Part shown: piece by piece, positions 37,545 to 47,915 of the stretch | Layout of the letters: every line of letters begins with the position of its first letter | Position numbering within the stretch: position 1 is the first letter of the stretch | From: Corynebacterium spheniscorum | GTDB lineage: Bacteria > Actinomycetota > Actinomycetes > Mycobacteriales > Mycobacteriaceae | Assembly (NCBI RefSeq): GCF_900113445.1 | Contig: NZ_FOPJ01000005.1 | Coordinates: 120,371-184,370 of the forward strand | Length of the DNA: 64,000 nucleotides | Direction: 5' to 3' | Made by a program: the position numbers and the translations under genes | Notes under the pieces: generated by a model | Databases searched by the model: none | What the model saw: only the letters and a program-made list of their open reading frames with translations | What the model was told of the DNA's origin: nothing

Positions 37545-38204
37545 TTAGGGGGTACCTCTTAGCGCATCAGCAGAGCAGCCGAGCACCTCCGCAATAGCTT
37601 CTGCGGAAATAGCGCCTTCGCGTAGCAGCCGTGGGATGGGCCCGGAAAGATCAATGATGCTCGAGGGTGTTCCCACTGGGGCTTGGCCACCGTCAAGGTA
37701 AACGCTCACTGATTTACCTAATTGGGTTTCCGCTTCTTGGGCGGTGGTAGGTGGGGTGTGTCCGGAAATATTGGCGCTAGATACCGCCATGGGCCCGGTA
37801 CGCCTTAAAAGTTCAATGGCAATGGGATGTAGCGGCATGCGCAACATCACGGTGCCGCGGGTATCGCCCAGGTTCCATTGCAAACTGGGCGCTTGGGGCA
37901 AAACGATGGAAAGCCCACCGGGCCAAAAGGCTTCTACCAAGTCCCGTGCTGCTTGGGGGTAGACCGCCACCAAGCCTTGGATGGTGTCCCAGGATCCCAC
38001 CAACACCGGTACCGGCATATCGGGACCGCGGTGCTTAGCCGCTAAGAGGTTAGCGACAGAGTAAGTATTGAAGGCATCGCAGCCGATCCCATAGAGGGTA
38101 TCGGTGGGGAGCACGACCAGCCGGCCGGCTTTAACGGCGTCGACGGCGGCGGTGAGCGCGAGTTCGCGATTGCGTTCACCTTCGCAGGAATAGGTCTTGC
38201 TCAC
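37545..38204 (-). CDS. Threonylcarbamoyl-AMP synthase (Sua5/YwlC/TsaC family)
   Basis: A 219-residue enzyme that makes threonylcarbamoyl-AMP for the t6A modification of tRNAs that read ANN codons. Conserved elements include VVLPTDTLYGIGCDAF near residue 33, KHRGPDMPVPVLV, the PGGLSIVLP segment and VSSANISGHTPPTT. It is the short TsaC-like form without the extra Sua5 C-terminal domain. It lies in the prfA-prmC-tsaC-wecA set, 42 bp after prmC. Confidence 0.93.
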   Translation of the reverse strand: MSKTYSCEGERNRELALTAAVDAVKAGRLVVLPTDTLYGIGCDAFNTYSVANLLAAKHRGPDMPVPVLVGSWDTIQGLVAVYPQAARDLVEAFWPGGLSIVLPQAPSLQWNLGDTRGTVMLRMPLHPIAIELLRRTGPMAVSSANISGHTPPTTAQEAETQLGKSVSVYLDGGQAPVGTPSSIIDLSGPIPRLLREGAISAEAIAEVLGCSADALRGTP

Positions 38205-38246
38205 GTGCTTTGTTCTCCTGAGGATTAGTTAGCTGGGACAACGCGC

Positions 38247-39086
38247 CTAGAGTTTACTCCTTGCGATAAGGAAGCGGGGCCTTCCGGTGAGATCCTTGAT
38301 AGTACGGATCTGATCAAAGGTCCCGGCGGCTGCTTCCACACAGCGCTGAGCTGTGGATTCATCATGTTCCATGCCGAACCATCCGCCCGGCACCAAGAGC
38401 GTCGCGGCCAAGTCGATGATCCCGGGGATTAGCTCCATCCCATCGTCCCCGCCGAAGACTGCATGGGGTGGGTCAAAATACACTTCAGCTTCTAAATCCG
38501 GGTTTTCGGGCACATAGGGCGGATTAGACACCACCATCTCTACTTTCCCAAAGAGTTCTGCCGGGAAGGTCGCTGGATCGGTGGCATCCCCCACCAGCAG
38601 GTCCACGCGATCTTCTAGCCCGAGGGCTGCGCGGTTTTTTATGGCCCACTGTGCGGCACGGGAATCTACTTCTACTCCGGTGATATGGGTTTGTGGTGCG
38701 GCATGCGCGAGGGAAAGTGCGAGCGTTCCGGGACCGCTGCAGAGATCCACGATCTCGGATAGTTGCTTTTCTTTAATTTCGCGAAGCGCTACATCAATCA
38801 GAACTTCGGTTTCCGGGCGCGGGATAAAGGCACCGGGGCCAATCTGTAGTTCGATGCCCGCGATATGCGCGCGGCCGAGGATGTGTTGGAGGGGTTCGCG
38901 GGTGCAGCGGCGCGCCACCATCTCCTGGAAACCGGCGGGCGTGGCGGCCTGAAGGTGAAAGAAGAGTTCGGGTACGCCAATCCCCAGAAGTTCAGCGGCG
39001 ATGAGCTTCGCATCAACTTCTGGGGAGGGCACTCCGGCGCGGGCGAATTGTTCGGCCGCCCAGCGCAGTGATTCTTGAAGGCGCAT
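38247..39086 (-). CDS. prmC: Release factor glutamine methyltransferase
   Basis: A 279-residue PrmC (HemK) that methylates the Gln of the GGQ motif in release factors. It shows an N-terminal helical substrate-binding domain, PEVDAKLIAAELLG and PLQHILGRAHI, the SAM-binding IVDLCSGPGTLALSLA near residue 120, and the catalytic NPPY in VVSNPPYVPENPD. Its ATG overlaps the last base of the prfA stop (TAATG), so translation is coupled to that of its own substrate RF1. Confidence 0.95.
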   Translation of the reverse strand: MRLQESLRWAAEQFARAGVPSPEVDAKLIAAELLGIGVPELFFHLQAATPAGFQEMVARRCTREPLQHILGRAHIAGIELQIGPGAFIPRPETEVLIDVALREIKEKQLSEIVDLCSGPGTLALSLAHAAPQTHITGVEVDSRAAQWAIKNRAALGLEDRVDLLVGDATDPATFPAELFGKVEMVVSNPPYVPENPDLEAEVYFDPPHAVFGGDDGMELIPGIIDLAATLLVPGGWFGMEHDESTAQRCVEAAAGTFDQIRTIKDLTGRPRFLIARSKL

Positions 39087-40159
39087 TACTCCGCTTCGAG
39101 GCGTGCTTCGCGTTCAGCGGTTTGCAAGGCGGTGAAAAGATCATCCAAATCGCCGCCGAGCACAGCATCCAAATTATTGGCTTTAAAGCCAATGCGGTGA
39201 TCACTAATGCGGTTTTCCGGCCAATTGTAGGTACGGATGCGCTCCGAGCGATCCATGCTGCGCACCTGCGCGGCACGCCCCGCGGCGGCCTCAGCATCCG
39301 CCTTTTCACGCTCGAGTTGCTCCAACCGCGCAGCCAGCACCTGCATGGCGCGGGCGCGGTTTTGGATCTGCGAGCGTTCCTTTTGGCAGGTCACCACAAT
39401 GCCGGTGGGAAGGTGCGTAATCCGCACCGCGGAGTCCGTGGTGTTCACGCCCTGACCGCCCTTACCGGAGGAGCGGTAGACATCCACGCGAAGATCCTTA
39501 TCATCGATCTCCACCTCCCCTACCTCATCGGGTTCTGGGTACACCAGCACCCCGGCAGCGGAGGTTTGGATGCGGCCCTGGGATTCGGTGACGGGCACGC
39601 GCTGCACGCGGTGCACCCCGCCTTCGAATTTGAAGACGCTCCAGGCGCCATCGCGGGAGGGCTGACGCGAACGGATCGAAAGCGTCATATCCTTCACGCC
39701 ACCGAGGTCAGACTCTGAAAGACCCAGGATTTCGGTAATAAAACCATGCTTTTCGGCATAGCGCTGGTACATGCGCACCAATTCACCAGCAAACAGTGCG
39801 GCTTCTTCGCCGCCGGCACCGGCTTTGACTTCCATAATGATGTCATCAGCATCATGGGGGTCGCGCGGGGCCAGCAGATCCGCGAGCTTTTCTTCTAGCT
39901 CTACCGCGAGGTTTTCCAGCCGCTTGGCTTCATCGGCGAATTCATGGTCCTCGTGAGCCATTTCGCGGGCGGCTTCGAGGTCCTCACGGGTGGCGCTGAG
40001 TTCGCGGTGCACGTTGATGATGGGCTGGAGCTCGGAGTAGCGCTTGGCGACTTTGCGGGCAGCGGTGGCATCATCATGCAGCGCGGGGTCGGCGAGCTGC
40101 TGCTCCAGGCCGTGATATTCAGCAAGAATATCGTCAACGGCGGAAACTTGATTAGCCAT
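39086..40159 (-). CDS. prfA: Peptide chain release factor 1
   Basis: A 357-residue RF1, which ends translation at UAA and UAG. The GGQ loop is [18 protein letters not shown] near residue 235, and the codon-recognition region lies about residue 190. N-terminal helical domain and C-terminal [18 protein letters not shown] are present. It directly follows rho with no gap and overlaps prmC by one base. Confidence 0.97.
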   Translation of the reverse strand: MANQVSAVDDILAEYHGLEQQLADPALHDDATAARKVAKRYSELQPIINVHRELSATREDLEAAREMAHEDHEFADEAKRLENLAVELEEKLADLLAPRDPHDADDIIMEVKAGAGGEEAALFAGELVRMYQRYAEKHGFITEILGLSESDLGGVKDMTLSIRSRQPSRDGAWSVFKFEGGVHRVQRVPVTESQGRIQTSAAGVLVYPEPDEVGEVEIDDKDLRVDVYRSSGKGGQGVNTTDSAVRITHLPTGIVVTCQKERSQIQNRARAMQVLAARLEQLEREKADAEAAAGRAAQVRSMDRSERIRTYNWPENRISDHRIGFKANNLDAVLGGDLDDLFTALQTAEREARLEAE

Positions 40160-41914
40160 TTAGGAGTAATCCTCCTCATCATCAGGCATGGCCATCGGCG
40201 CGGAGCTGGCGATTTGGTAGAGGAATTCCGCGTTATTCTTGGTCTTCTTCAGCTGCTTGATCAGCAGATCAATGGCCTGCTGATTATCCAGGGCCGAAAG
40301 AATCCGGCGCAGCTTGTGCATAATGCGGACCTCTTCAGGGGCCAGCAGCAGCTCATCCTTGCGGGTACCGGAGGGATTGACATCCACGGCCGGGAAGACG
40401 CGGCGCTCAGAGATCTTGCGGTCCAGTTTCAGCTCCGCATTGCCCGTGCCCTTGAACTCTTCGAAAATAACGGTATCGCCGGCGGAACCGGTTTCCACCA
40501 TGGCGGTGGCGATAATGGTCAGCGAACCACCATTTTCAATATTGCGGGCAGCACCCAAGAAACGCTTCGGCGGGTAGAGCGCGGAGGAATCCACACCACC
40601 AGAAAGGATGCGTCCCGATGCCGGGGAAGAGTTATTATAGGCGCGTCCCAGGCGGGTAATGGAGTCCAGCAGGACCACCACATCCTGGCCTTGTTCCACC
40701 AAGCGCTTGGCGCGCTCGATGGCCAACTCCGCCACTGCAGTGTGCTCGCTCGGCGGGCGGTCGAAGGTCGAAGCAATAACCTCGCCCTTGACGCTGCGCT
40801 GCATATCGGTGACTTCTTCGGGGCGTTCATCCACCAGCACCACCATGAGGTAGCACTCGGGGTTATTGGTGGCGATCGCGTTGGCAATATTTTGCAGGAT
40901 CGTGGTCTTACCGGCCTTCGGCGGGGAGACGATCAGCGCACGCTGCCCCTTACCGATCGGCATGATCAGATCAATAACGCGGGTGGACAGAATCTTCGGA
41001 TCGGTTTCCAGGCGCAGCCGCTGATTGGGATAGAGCGGGGTGAGCTTGGAGAACTCCGGGCGGTCGGTGGCCTCTTCGGGCTTGACCCCATTGATGGTGT
41101 CCACGCGCAGCAACTTATTGAACTTCTGGCGGTGACGACCCCCAGTGTGGTGCTGGCCTTGACCAGGTCGAGTCTGACCAGTAATGGCATCGCCGGAGCG
41201 TAACCCAAAGCGGCGTACCGTGTGGTGATCCACATAGACATCCACCGGGCCGGCATGGTAGCCGGAGGTGCGGACAAAGCCGGAACCATTTTCTTGGATA
41301 TCAATAATGCCGGCGACTAGCTGCAGGTTTTCTTCGCTTAAGTCCTGCTCATGGTAGTCATCGCGGCTGCGGCGATCATTACGATTATGGCGGCGCCCAC
41401 GGCGATCATTACGGTCATTGCGGAAACGCTCATTGCGGGCCGGGCGCTCATGGCGCTCATTTCGGTCGTTTCGCTCATTTCGGCGGCCGCGGTCCTCGCG
41501 GTGCTCTGGGGCTTCCTGGGTTTCCGCAGGTGCATCCTGGGATTCTTGGGCGGCGCGGGCCTGTTGTTCTTGGCGCTTGCGCTCCTGGCGGGCGCGATTC
41601 CGGCGGGCCCGGCGCGCTGCCGAGCGCGACTCATAGCGGGCATCGGCCTCGGAAGTATCTTCTTCCTTTGGTTCAGCCTTCTTCGGTTCAGCCTTTGGTT
41701 CAGCCTTTGGCTCAGCCTTCTTCGGCTCAGCCTTCTTCGCCGCCGCACCGCGGGTGGAGGGCACTTGCCCGGTTTGGATGGCGTTAATTAATTCCCCCTT
41801 ACGGAGGGTAGAAATCCCTCGTAGCCCCATCCCAGCGGCCATTTGGCGCAGCTCAGGCAACCTCAATTTACTGAGGTCCTGATGACCGGTTGCGGCGTTA
41901 TTCGTGTCGCTCAC
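40160..41914 (-). CDS. rho: Transcription termination factor Rho
   Basis: A 584-residue Rho hexamer subunit. It begins with a Rho_N (SAP-like) domain, [21 protein letters not shown] low-complexity insertion of about 130 residues follows, first AEPK repeats and then Arg/Asn/Asp-rich tracts, as in other high-GC Gram-positive Rho proteins. The cold-shock RNA-binding domain ([14 protein letters not shown]), the Walker [11 protein letters not shown] near residue 335, and the Q/R loops of the motor complete the protein. Divergent promoter region to the acyl-CoA ligase lies at 41915-42415, where no gene is seen. Confidence 0.97.
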   Translation of the reverse strand: MSDTNNAATGHQDLSKLRLPELRQMAAGMGLRGISTLRKGELINAIQTGQVPSTRGAAAKKAEPKKAEPKAEPKAEPKKAEPKEEDTSEADARYESRSAARRARRNRARQERKRQEQQARAAQESQDAPAETQEAPEHREDRGRRNERNDRNERHERPARNERFRNDRNDRRGRRHNRNDRRSRDDYHEQDLSEENLQLVAGIIDIQENGSGFVRTSGYHAGPVDVYVDHHTVRRFGLRSGDAITGQTRPGQGQHHTGGRHRQKFNKLLRVDTINGVKPEEATDRPEFSKLTPLYPNQRLRLETDPKILSTRVIDLIMPIGKGQRALIVSPPKAGKTTILQNIANAIATNNPECYLMVVLVDERPEEVTDMQRSVKGEVIASTFDRPPSEHTAVAELAIERAKRLVEQGQDVVVLLDSITRLGRAYNNSSPASGRILSGGVDSSALYPPKRFLGAARNIENGGSLTIIATAMVETGSAGDTVIFEEFKGTGNAELKLDRKISERRVFPAVDVNPSGTRKDELLLAPEEVRIMHKLRRILSALDNQQAIDLLIKQLKKTKNNAEFLYQIASSAPMAMPDDEEDYS

Positions 41915-42397
41915 AGATGTCCTTTCATTAACTGTGGTTGCGCATCATTTACTTGTGCACGCGAGGGGGAAGTGCCCGGAGTGTGACTTGTGGGTCGATG
42001 CTCACCACACGCGTCAAGCTAACTTTCCACACCTCAGAAGAATTTTGTGCGCAAAAAACCGCGCCACTGAGTGCAGAGATGTGAAAAGAGATATGCCCGA
42101 ATTCCTGTGTCGGTGATCTAGGACGACCATCAATTCGGTCGCGCTAGAGAAGAGCTAACAATCATGTCATCGCCCAAAAAGGCGGCACAGTGATCGCCAT
42201 CGAGTCGCCCGAATCTTAACATTCGGTGATCGCGTAATAGTGTACCGCAGTACGAGCTAAGTTTGAATACTTGGGGTGCTTTCCGAGATCAACTTTCCAA
42301 GCCCCCAACGTTTCTGCAGCTCACAAGGGGTGCAGCAGATGCCGCGCCGAGAATACTTCACCCGGCGCGAGTAGCTAGAAAAGAAAACCCCGTCACT

Positions 42398-42416
42398 TAC
42401 TATAGGGTTAAAAGCA
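42398..42416 (+). promoter_or_regulatory. -10 element of the acyl-CoA ligase gene
   Basis: TACTATAGGG: the hexamer TACTAT at 42398-42403 is a near-consensus corynebacterial -10 element. It ends 12 bases before ATG 42416, so the 5' leader would be at most a few bases. The start region further upstream (open frame from 42263) is therefore not coding. Confidence 0.5.
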
Positions 42417-44158
42417 TGCTCTCCACCATGCAGGATCTACCCCTTTCCATCTCCCGGATCCTAAACTACGGCTCCACGGTGCATGCCAACACCACCATCA
42501 CCACCTGGAGCCCGGAGGGACTAGGCAGCTTCGAGGGGCTTCACCGCACCACCTTCGCGGAGATCGGCGCACGCGCCGCCGCCCTAGCCCATGCCCTTCA
42601 TAATGATCTGGGTATTAGCCGTGGCGATCGCGTGGGGACCTTCCTTTATAACTGCGCCGAACACATGGAAGTGCTTTTCGCCACCGCCTGCTCCGGCGCT
42701 ATTTTCAACCCTCTCAACCGCCGGCTCATGGATGATCAAATCCGGCACATTATTAACCACGCCGAAGATCAGGTCATCATCGCGGATCGCCGCTCCGCCG
42801 AGCAGCTTGGCCGCATTATTAGCCAAGGTGAAGGCTGCCCGAAATTACGCGCCCTTATCTTCATCGGCCTCAATGATCTTTCCCAGGTCCGTAAATTTCT
42901 GCCCGAACATATTGACCTCTATTCCTATGAGGCCCTATTAGATGGTCAAGACACCGTCTATGAGTGGCCGGTGATGCCCGAAAACACCCCGGCCGCGATC
43001 TGTTATTCCACTGGCACCTCCGGGGCACCCAAAGGCGTGGTGTACTCCCACCGCTCCATTTACCTTTATTCCATGGGGCTGCGCACCAAAGACTCGCTCG
43101 CAGTCGCCCACGGCGAAACCTTCTTGTGCTGCGTACCCATCTACCACGTACTCAGCTGGGGTGTTCCCATTGCCGCCTTCATGTCCGGTACCCCCTTGGT
43201 CTTCCCCGGTGAAGATCTATCCGCCCCGCAATTAGCGCAGCTCATTAAGCTCACGCACCCTCGGGTCGCCCATGGTGTGCCCACCATCTGGATCCAGCTG
43301 ATGGTGCATTATCTCCAAAACCCCCCAGAGCGCATGAGCCTCACCGAAATTTTTGTAGGCGGCTCCCCCGCCCCACCGATTCTCATCCGCATGTGGGAAG
43401 AACGCTATGGCGTGGATGTGGTGCACGTCTGGGGTATGACCGAAACCTCCGCCATCGGTACCGTCTCCCGCCCACCCACCGGTGCATCCGGTGAGGCACG
43501 CTGGGATTATCGCATCTCCCAGGGACGCTTCCCCGCTTCCGTAGAATACCGCGTCGTCAATGATGGCAAAGTGGTATCCCGCACCGACCGCAACCAAGGC
43601 GAAATCCAGGTCCGCGGCAATTGGGTGACCGGCAGCTACTACCACTCCCCCGAAGAAGAAGCCCATGGTGCTGCCGCCACCTTCCGCGGCGAGCCAGTAG
43701 ATGACGCCGAAGAGCTCTTCACCGAGGATGGTTGGCTACGAACCGGGGACGTTGGTTCGGTCACCAATGATGGCTTCTTAACAGTCCACGACCGCGCACG
43801 CGATGTAATTCGCTCTGGCGGTGAATGGATCTACTCCGTGCTCCTAGAAAACCTCATTATGGACGCCCCGGAAGTAGTCGAGGCAGCCGTGATTGGCTAC
43901 CCAGATGACAGCTGGGGTGAACGCCCACTCTCGGTCACCGTGCTGCGCGAAGGCGTTGAACCCAGCCGCGAAACCGCCGAAGAGCTGCGCAATCACCTGC
44001 GAGCCAACCTACCTAGCTGGATGCTTCCAGAGTATTGGACCTTCGTGAAAGCCATCGATAAAACCTCGGTCGGAAAATTCGATAAGAAAGACCTCCGCAA
44101 GCACCTACGTGCCGGAGAATACGAGGTCATCGCATTGCGCGGACCCGGAAAGCGCTAA
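42416..44158 (+). CDS. Acyl-CoA ligase (long-chain fatty acid--CoA ligase type)
   Basis: A 580-residue AMP-forming ligase from ATG 42416. Motifs: the P-loop-like AICYSTGTSGAPKGVVYSHRS near residue 190, the VWGMTETSAIGT segment that completes the adenylate pocket, and GWLRTGDVG near residue 440 that binds ribose, then the hinge and the catalytic Lys in SVGKFDKKDLRKH near the C-terminus. It activates a carboxylic acid to its CoA thioester. The length and motif spacing suit long-chain FadD-type enzymes; the substrate cannot be fixed. It stands alone before the Moco cluster and may not be functionally linked. Confidence 0.92.
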   Translation: MLSTMQDLPLSISRILNYGSTVHANTTITTWSPEGLGSFEGLHRTTFAEIGARAAALAHALHNDLGISRGDRVGTFLYNCAEHMEVLFATACSGAIFNPLNRRLMDDQIRHIINHAEDQVIIADRRSAEQLGRIISQGEGCPKLRALIFIGLNDLSQVRKFLPEHIDLYSYEALLDGQDTVYEWPVMPENTPAAICYSTGTSGAPKGVVYSHRSIYLYSMGLRTKDSLAVAHGETFLCCVPIYHVLSWGVPIAAFMSGTPLVFPGEDLSAPQLAQLIKLTHPRVAHGVPTIWIQLMVHYLQNPPERMSLTEIFVGGSPAPPILIRMWEERYGVDVVHVWGMTETSAIGTVSRPPTGASGEARWDYRISQGRFPASVEYRVVNDGKVVSRTDRNQGEIQVRGNWVTGSYYHSPEEEAHGAAATFRGEPVDDAEELFTEDGWLRTGDVGSVTNDGFLTVHDRARDVIRSGGEWIYSVLLENLIMDAPEVVEAAVIGYPDDSWGERPLSVTVLREGVEPSRETAEELRNHLRANLPSWMLPEYWTFVKAIDKTSVGKFDKKDLRKHLRAGEYEVIALRGPGKR

Positions 44159-44223
44159 ATCGTTATCAAGTTAGTTGATAGTACCTTGGTTTTCCGGTGT
44201 CGGATCCCTACCATGTACTAGCA

Positions 44224-45414
44224 ATGACGATTCTTTTGCCCCTCCGGCCGGTCCACCGAAACGCCCCGACACCCGATAAGGGTGATGCGGGTACTTCGGC
44301 GTGCTCGCCTAATAAAGCCCCAGCCAAGGTGCTCATTAGCGAAGATATTGTCCCGCCGAATATGCCCCCAGCCGACGCCCAGGGCAAGCGACAACTCATT
44401 GATCGCTTCGGTCGCGTGGCCCGTGATCTTCGGGTGAGCCTGACTGACCGCTGCAACTTACGCTGCACCTATTGCATGCCGGCCGAAGGTTTAGAGTGGC
44501 TCCCCCGCGAAGACACCCTCAACGACGAAGAGGTCTGCCGCCTCATCAACCTCGCCGTCACCAAAATGGGTATCCGCCAGGTGCGCTTCACCGGTGGTGA
44601 ACCACTGCTGCGCAAAGGCCTAGAAGATATCCTGCGCTACACCAAAACACTGCGCACCGATGAAGGCATTGCCCCCGGCACCGCGCTGACCACCAATGCC
44701 CTAGGCCTGCACCGCCGCGCCCAAGTTCTTAAAGGAGCCGGCCTGGATCGCGTCAATATTTCGCTCGACACCATCGACCCACAGCTTTATGCACAGCTAA
44801 CCCGCCGTGACCGTTTAGGTGATGTGCTCAAAGGCATTAAGGCCGCGGCGGAAGCCGGCCTTCATCCGGTGAAAGTCAATGCCGTAATTATGCCCGGGTT
44901 CAATGACTCCGGCATCGTCGAATTAGCCACTTGGTGTTTGACCCATAAGGTTCAGCTGCGCTTTATTGAACAGATGCCGCTAGGCCCCCGCGATAAATGG
45001 GATCGCAGCAAGATGGTCACCGCCGATGACATCCTCGCCGAACTCCACACCGAGTTCCACATGAGCCCAGCTATCGCCCCGCGTGGCTCCGCCCCAGCAG
45101 CTTTGTGGGACACCGAAGGTATCAGCGGCGGCAAAGCCGAAGGGCTTTCCGGACAAATTGGGGTCATCGCTTCAGTGACGCACCCCTTCTGCGGAGACTG
45201 CGACCGCACTCGCCTCACCACCGATGGTGCTATCCGCAACTGCCTCTTCTCTCGTAGCGAAACCAACCTGCGTGATCTCATGCGTGCTGGCGCTAGCGAT
45301 GATGAGGTGATGGAGGCCTGGGCTGGTGCCATGTGGGCGAAGAATGCTGGCCACGGTATCGATGATCCGCATTTCTTGCAGCCAGATCGCCCCATGTCCG
45401 CCATTGGCGGCTAA
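44224..45414 (+). CDS. moaA: GTP 3',8-cyclase (Moco synthesis step 1)
   Basis: A 396-residue radical-SAM enzyme that, with MoaC, converts GTP to cyclic pyranopterin monophosphate. The N-terminal 4Fe-4S motif is CNLRCTYCMP near residue 85, RFTGGEPLL follows, and the C-terminal cluster is HPFCGDCDRTRL with a later Cys in IRNCLFS; the terminal double glycine (IGG) is the signature MoaA end. GTG 44197 and ATG 44224 are both possible starts; I chose the ATG, and an Ala/Pro-rich stretch of about 45 residues precedes the conserved LIDRFGRVARDLRVSLTDR. Confidence 0.95.
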   Translation: MTILLPLRPVHRNAPTPDKGDAGTSACSPNKAPAKVLISEDIVPPNMPPADAQGKRQLIDRFGRVARDLRVSLTDRCNLRCTYCMPAEGLEWLPREDTLNDEEVCRLINLAVTKMGIRQVRFTGGEPLLRKGLEDILRYTKTLRTDEGIAPGTALTTNALGLHRRAQVLKGAGLDRVNISLDTIDPQLYAQLTRRDRLGDVLKGIKAAAEAGLHPVKVNAVIMPGFNDSGIVELATWCLTHKVQLRFIEQMPLGPRDKWDRSKMVTADDILAELHTEFHMSPAIAPRGSAPAALWDTEGISGGKAEGLSGQIGVIASVTHPFCGDCDRTRLTTDGAIRNCLFSRSETNLRDLMRAGASDDEVMEAWAGAMWAKNAGHGIDDPHFLQPDRPMSAIGG

Positions 45415-45474
45415 AAGAGGTTATTGCTCACCTTTAAAGTATTGTGCACCTAAAGAGCGGTAGACTCCCCTGCA

Positions 45475-46788
45475 ATGCCTAAATACCTAGAAAATACTGA
45501 AACTCCCCTGCTTTTAGAGGATCATTTACGTTCCATCTTAGGGCAATGCAGCGCACCAGCACCGCTTCATCTGCCCATCCAAGACGCCGCAACTCGCGGA
45601 TTAATCTTGGCTGAAGATGTTCATGCGAAGCTCAATGTACCGCCCTTCCCTAACTCAGCGGTTGATGGTTATTTATGCCGCCGCGCAGATCTCAGCGAAC
45701 TGCCCTGTTCTTTAGTCGTTGATGGTGATATCCCGGCCGGCGCCTACCTCAACGAAGCTTCAGAACCCAGCGCACCGGCGCCCGCAGCAGGACATGCCTA
45801 CCGCATTATGACCGGCGCCCCGGCGCCTGCGAACCCAGCTGAGTTCTGCGTCATCCCAGTTGAGCACACTGATCAACCCCGCGGCCCACAACCGCTTCCC
45901 AAGCAGGTAGAGATCCGCGCTTTTGACCCCGAGCGCCCCCATATTCGCGCCACCGGTGATGACACCAAGGTTGGCACGCTCTTATGCGAAAAGGGCTCAC
46001 GACTTGATTCCGGCGCTCTAGCCGCACTGATCTCCACCGGTGTTAATGAAGTGGCGGTGTATCCACGCCCACGCGTCGCCGTGGTGTCCTCTGGTGATGA
46101 GCTGGTTGCCCCAGGAGTATCACCCAAGCCCGGGCAGTTACCAGATTCCAATGGTCCGATGGTGGCCGCCATCGTCGCCGATCATGCCCGCAGCATCGAG
46201 GTCCTTCATGTGGCCGATAGCCCCGAGGACCTACGTGATCTCCTCGATGAATTAGTACAACGCGTTGATTTGATCATCACCACCGGCGGAGTATCTGCTG
46301 GTGCTTATGATGTGGTCCGTATGGTGGGTTCTACCGCCGATATCCGCTTCTACCCGGTTGCCATGCAACCAGGAAAACCCCAAGGTGCCGGACGGTGGCG
46401 GGGACCTGATAGCGCCGCGGAAGCACAATTACTATGCTTGCCCGGCAACCCGGTAGCCGCATTTTGCTCCGCGTATCTATTCGCCGTACCCGCTCTCGAA
46501 GCACTCTCGGGAGCCAACCCAAGTACCGAGCCCTATGTTGCTGGTACCGTCCCCGCCATTGCAGACGCTCCCATCCCCGCTCCACGAGAAGGATGGGCAC
46601 GAGTGGTTCCGCTGCATGTCACCGTCGGTAATCAGCTTTTAGTAAGCCCCTTTGCCCCAGGTGGGCGCGGTTCACATCGGGTCGCCAGCTTATCTGGAGT
46701 TGGTGCTTTAGCGGTCTTAGCAAGTGGTTCTTCGCAGGTAGAAGCAGGCGATATCATCCCGGTTCGACTCTTGCGCTTACCTCAATAG
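45475..46788 (+). CDS. moeA: Molybdopterin molybdotransferase
   Basis: A 437-residue MoeA that inserts molybdate into adenylylated molybdopterin. Motifs: LNVPPFPNSAVDGYL near residue 60, the MPT-binding IITTGGVSAGAYDVV near residue 270, PGKPQGAG and LPGNPVAAFCSAYLFAVP following, and the C-terminal beta domain. It follows moaA after 60 bp. The PNSAVDGY variant replaces the more usual MDGYA seen in E. coli. Confidence 0.95.
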   Translation: MPKYLENTETPLLLEDHLRSILGQCSAPAPLHLPIQDAATRGLILAEDVHAKLNVPPFPNSAVDGYLCRRADLSELPCSLVVDGDIPAGAYLNEASEPSAPAPAAGHAYRIMTGAPAPANPAEFCVIPVEHTDQPRGPQPLPKQVEIRAFDPERPHIRATGDDTKVGTLLCEKGSRLDSGALAALISTGVNEVAVYPRPRVAVVSSGDELVAPGVSPKPGQLPDSNGPMVAAIVADHARSIEVLHVADSPEDLRDLLDELVQRVDLIITTGGVSAGAYDVVRMVGSTADIRFYPVAMQPGKPQGAGRWRGPDSAAEAQLLCLPGNPVAAFCSAYLFAVPALEALSGANPSTEPYVAGTVPAIADAPIPAPREGWARVVPLHVTVGNQLLVSPFAPGGRGSHRVASLSGVGALAVLASGSSQVEAGDIIPVRLLRLPQ

Positions 46789-46806
46789 AAATTCTAGAAA
46801 GAAGTT

Positions 46807-47319
46807 ATGCCTCACTCCCCTCGTTTTACGCACCTCAATGAAGCCGGCAGCGCCTACATGGTGGATGTCACCGCCAAGAACCCCACCGTTCGTAATGCCA
46901 CCGCGATTGGTGAAGTGGCCTGCTCCCCGGAGATCCTCGATGCCCTCAAGGAAGGGCGCGTACCCAAGGGCGATGTATTAGCAGTCGCCCGTATTGCAGG
47001 TATCTCTGCTGCAAAAAAGGTTCCGGATCTCCTTCCCCTGGCCCACACCATTGGGGTGCACGGCTGCGCTGTCGAGGTGGAGATTAAAGATGACCACGTG
47101 GCTTTAGAGGCTACTGTTCGTACCGCCGATCGTACCGGCGTGGAGATGGAAGCACTCACCGCCGTCACCGTTGCCGCCCTAGCCATCGTGGACATGGTTA
47201 AGGGAGTCGACCGCACGGCTTATCTACGTCGCTGCGGGATTATCGCTAAATCCGGCGGGCGCAGTGGAGATTGGTCCCGGGAACTCCCGGAACTTAAAGA
47301 AATTCTCACAGACGAATAA
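46807..47319 (+). CDS. moaC: Cyclic pyranopterin monophosphate synthase
   Basis: A 170-residue MoaC, the second enzyme of Moco synthesis. It carries FTHLNEAGSAYMVDVTAKNPT at the N-terminus, KKVPDLLPLAHTIGV in the middle, the active-site GVEMEALTAVTVAALAIVDMVK near residue 120 and the closing KSGGRSGDW. It lies 18 bp after moeA and 14 bp before mobA. Confidence 0.96.
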   Translation: MPHSPRFTHLNEAGSAYMVDVTAKNPTVRNATAIGEVACSPEILDALKEGRVPKGDVLAVARIAGISAAKKVPDLLPLAHTIGVHGCAVEVEIKDDHVALEATVRTADRTGVEMEALTAVTVAALAIVDMVKGVDRTAYLRRCGIIAKSGGRSGDWSRELPELKEILTDE

Positions 47320-47333
47320 GCCTGGTAATACCG

Positions 47334-47915
47334 ATGGATGTCATTATCGTTGCCGGCGGTGAAGGACGCCGCATGGGCGGGGTTGATAAAGCCAGCCTAA
47401 AACTCAACGGCATGCGTTTTATTGACCATCTACTACACGATCTCGCCAGTATTACTCATAAAAGTGTAATTGTGGTAACTCCACGAAAAGATCTTGAGCT
47501 TGGCGAGAATGTGCTGCGTTGCTCCGAAGAACCCCCGCTCGGCGGCCCGGTTGCCGGTATCGACGCGGCAATGAAACTGTGTTCCGCGGACTATGTGGCA
47601 ATCATTGCGGTGGATGCCCCATATTCAGCGCGAGCGCTAGCGCCGCTAACCGAAAAGCTTCTCCAGAACCCGCAGGCTTCTGCTGCCGCGATCGACTCCG
47701 AAGGCTTCCTCCAACCGCTTTGTGCGGTGTGGAAGCGTGTTGATTTACTCCAGGCGATTCGCTCCGTCGCCGCAGCCGCCGGTGGGAGCGTTCGCGATCA
47801 ATCTGTGCGCGCGGTGCTGCGCAGCGCGCCGGGAGAGGTACTCCCGGTACCAGCCATGGGCGTGGAGCAGGACGTCGATACTCCGGCAGATTTGGACGCT
47901 ATTCAGCGTCCATAG
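47334..47915 (+). CDS. mobA: Molybdenum cofactor guanylyltransferase
   Basis: A 193-residue nucleotidyltransferase that adds GMP to Mo-molybdopterin. The N-terminal GTP-binding motif is IVAGGEGRRMGGVDKASLKL; a VDAPY segment supplies the metal-binding Asp, and the C-terminal VEQDVDTPADLDAI is characteristic. Presence of MobA suggests that this organism makes the MGD form of the cofactor for some enzyme, even though sulfite-oxidase-like domains use unmodified Mo-MPT. The 369 bp after it (to 48284) shows no gene. Confidence 0.92.
   Translation: MDVIIVAGGEGRRMGGVDKASLKLNGMRFIDHLLHDLASITHKSVIVVTPRKDLELGENVLRCSEEPPLGGPVAGIDAAMKLCSADYVAIIAVDAPYSARALAPLTEKLLQNPQASAAAIDSEGFLQPLCAVWKRVDLLQAIRSVAAAAGGSVRDQSVRAVLRSAPGEVLPVPAMGVEQDVDTPADLDAIQRP

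Noticed and set aside
42263..42415. N-terminal extension of the acyl-CoA ligase
   Set aside because: A -10 element lies inside it at 42398 and family homology starts after ATG 42416.
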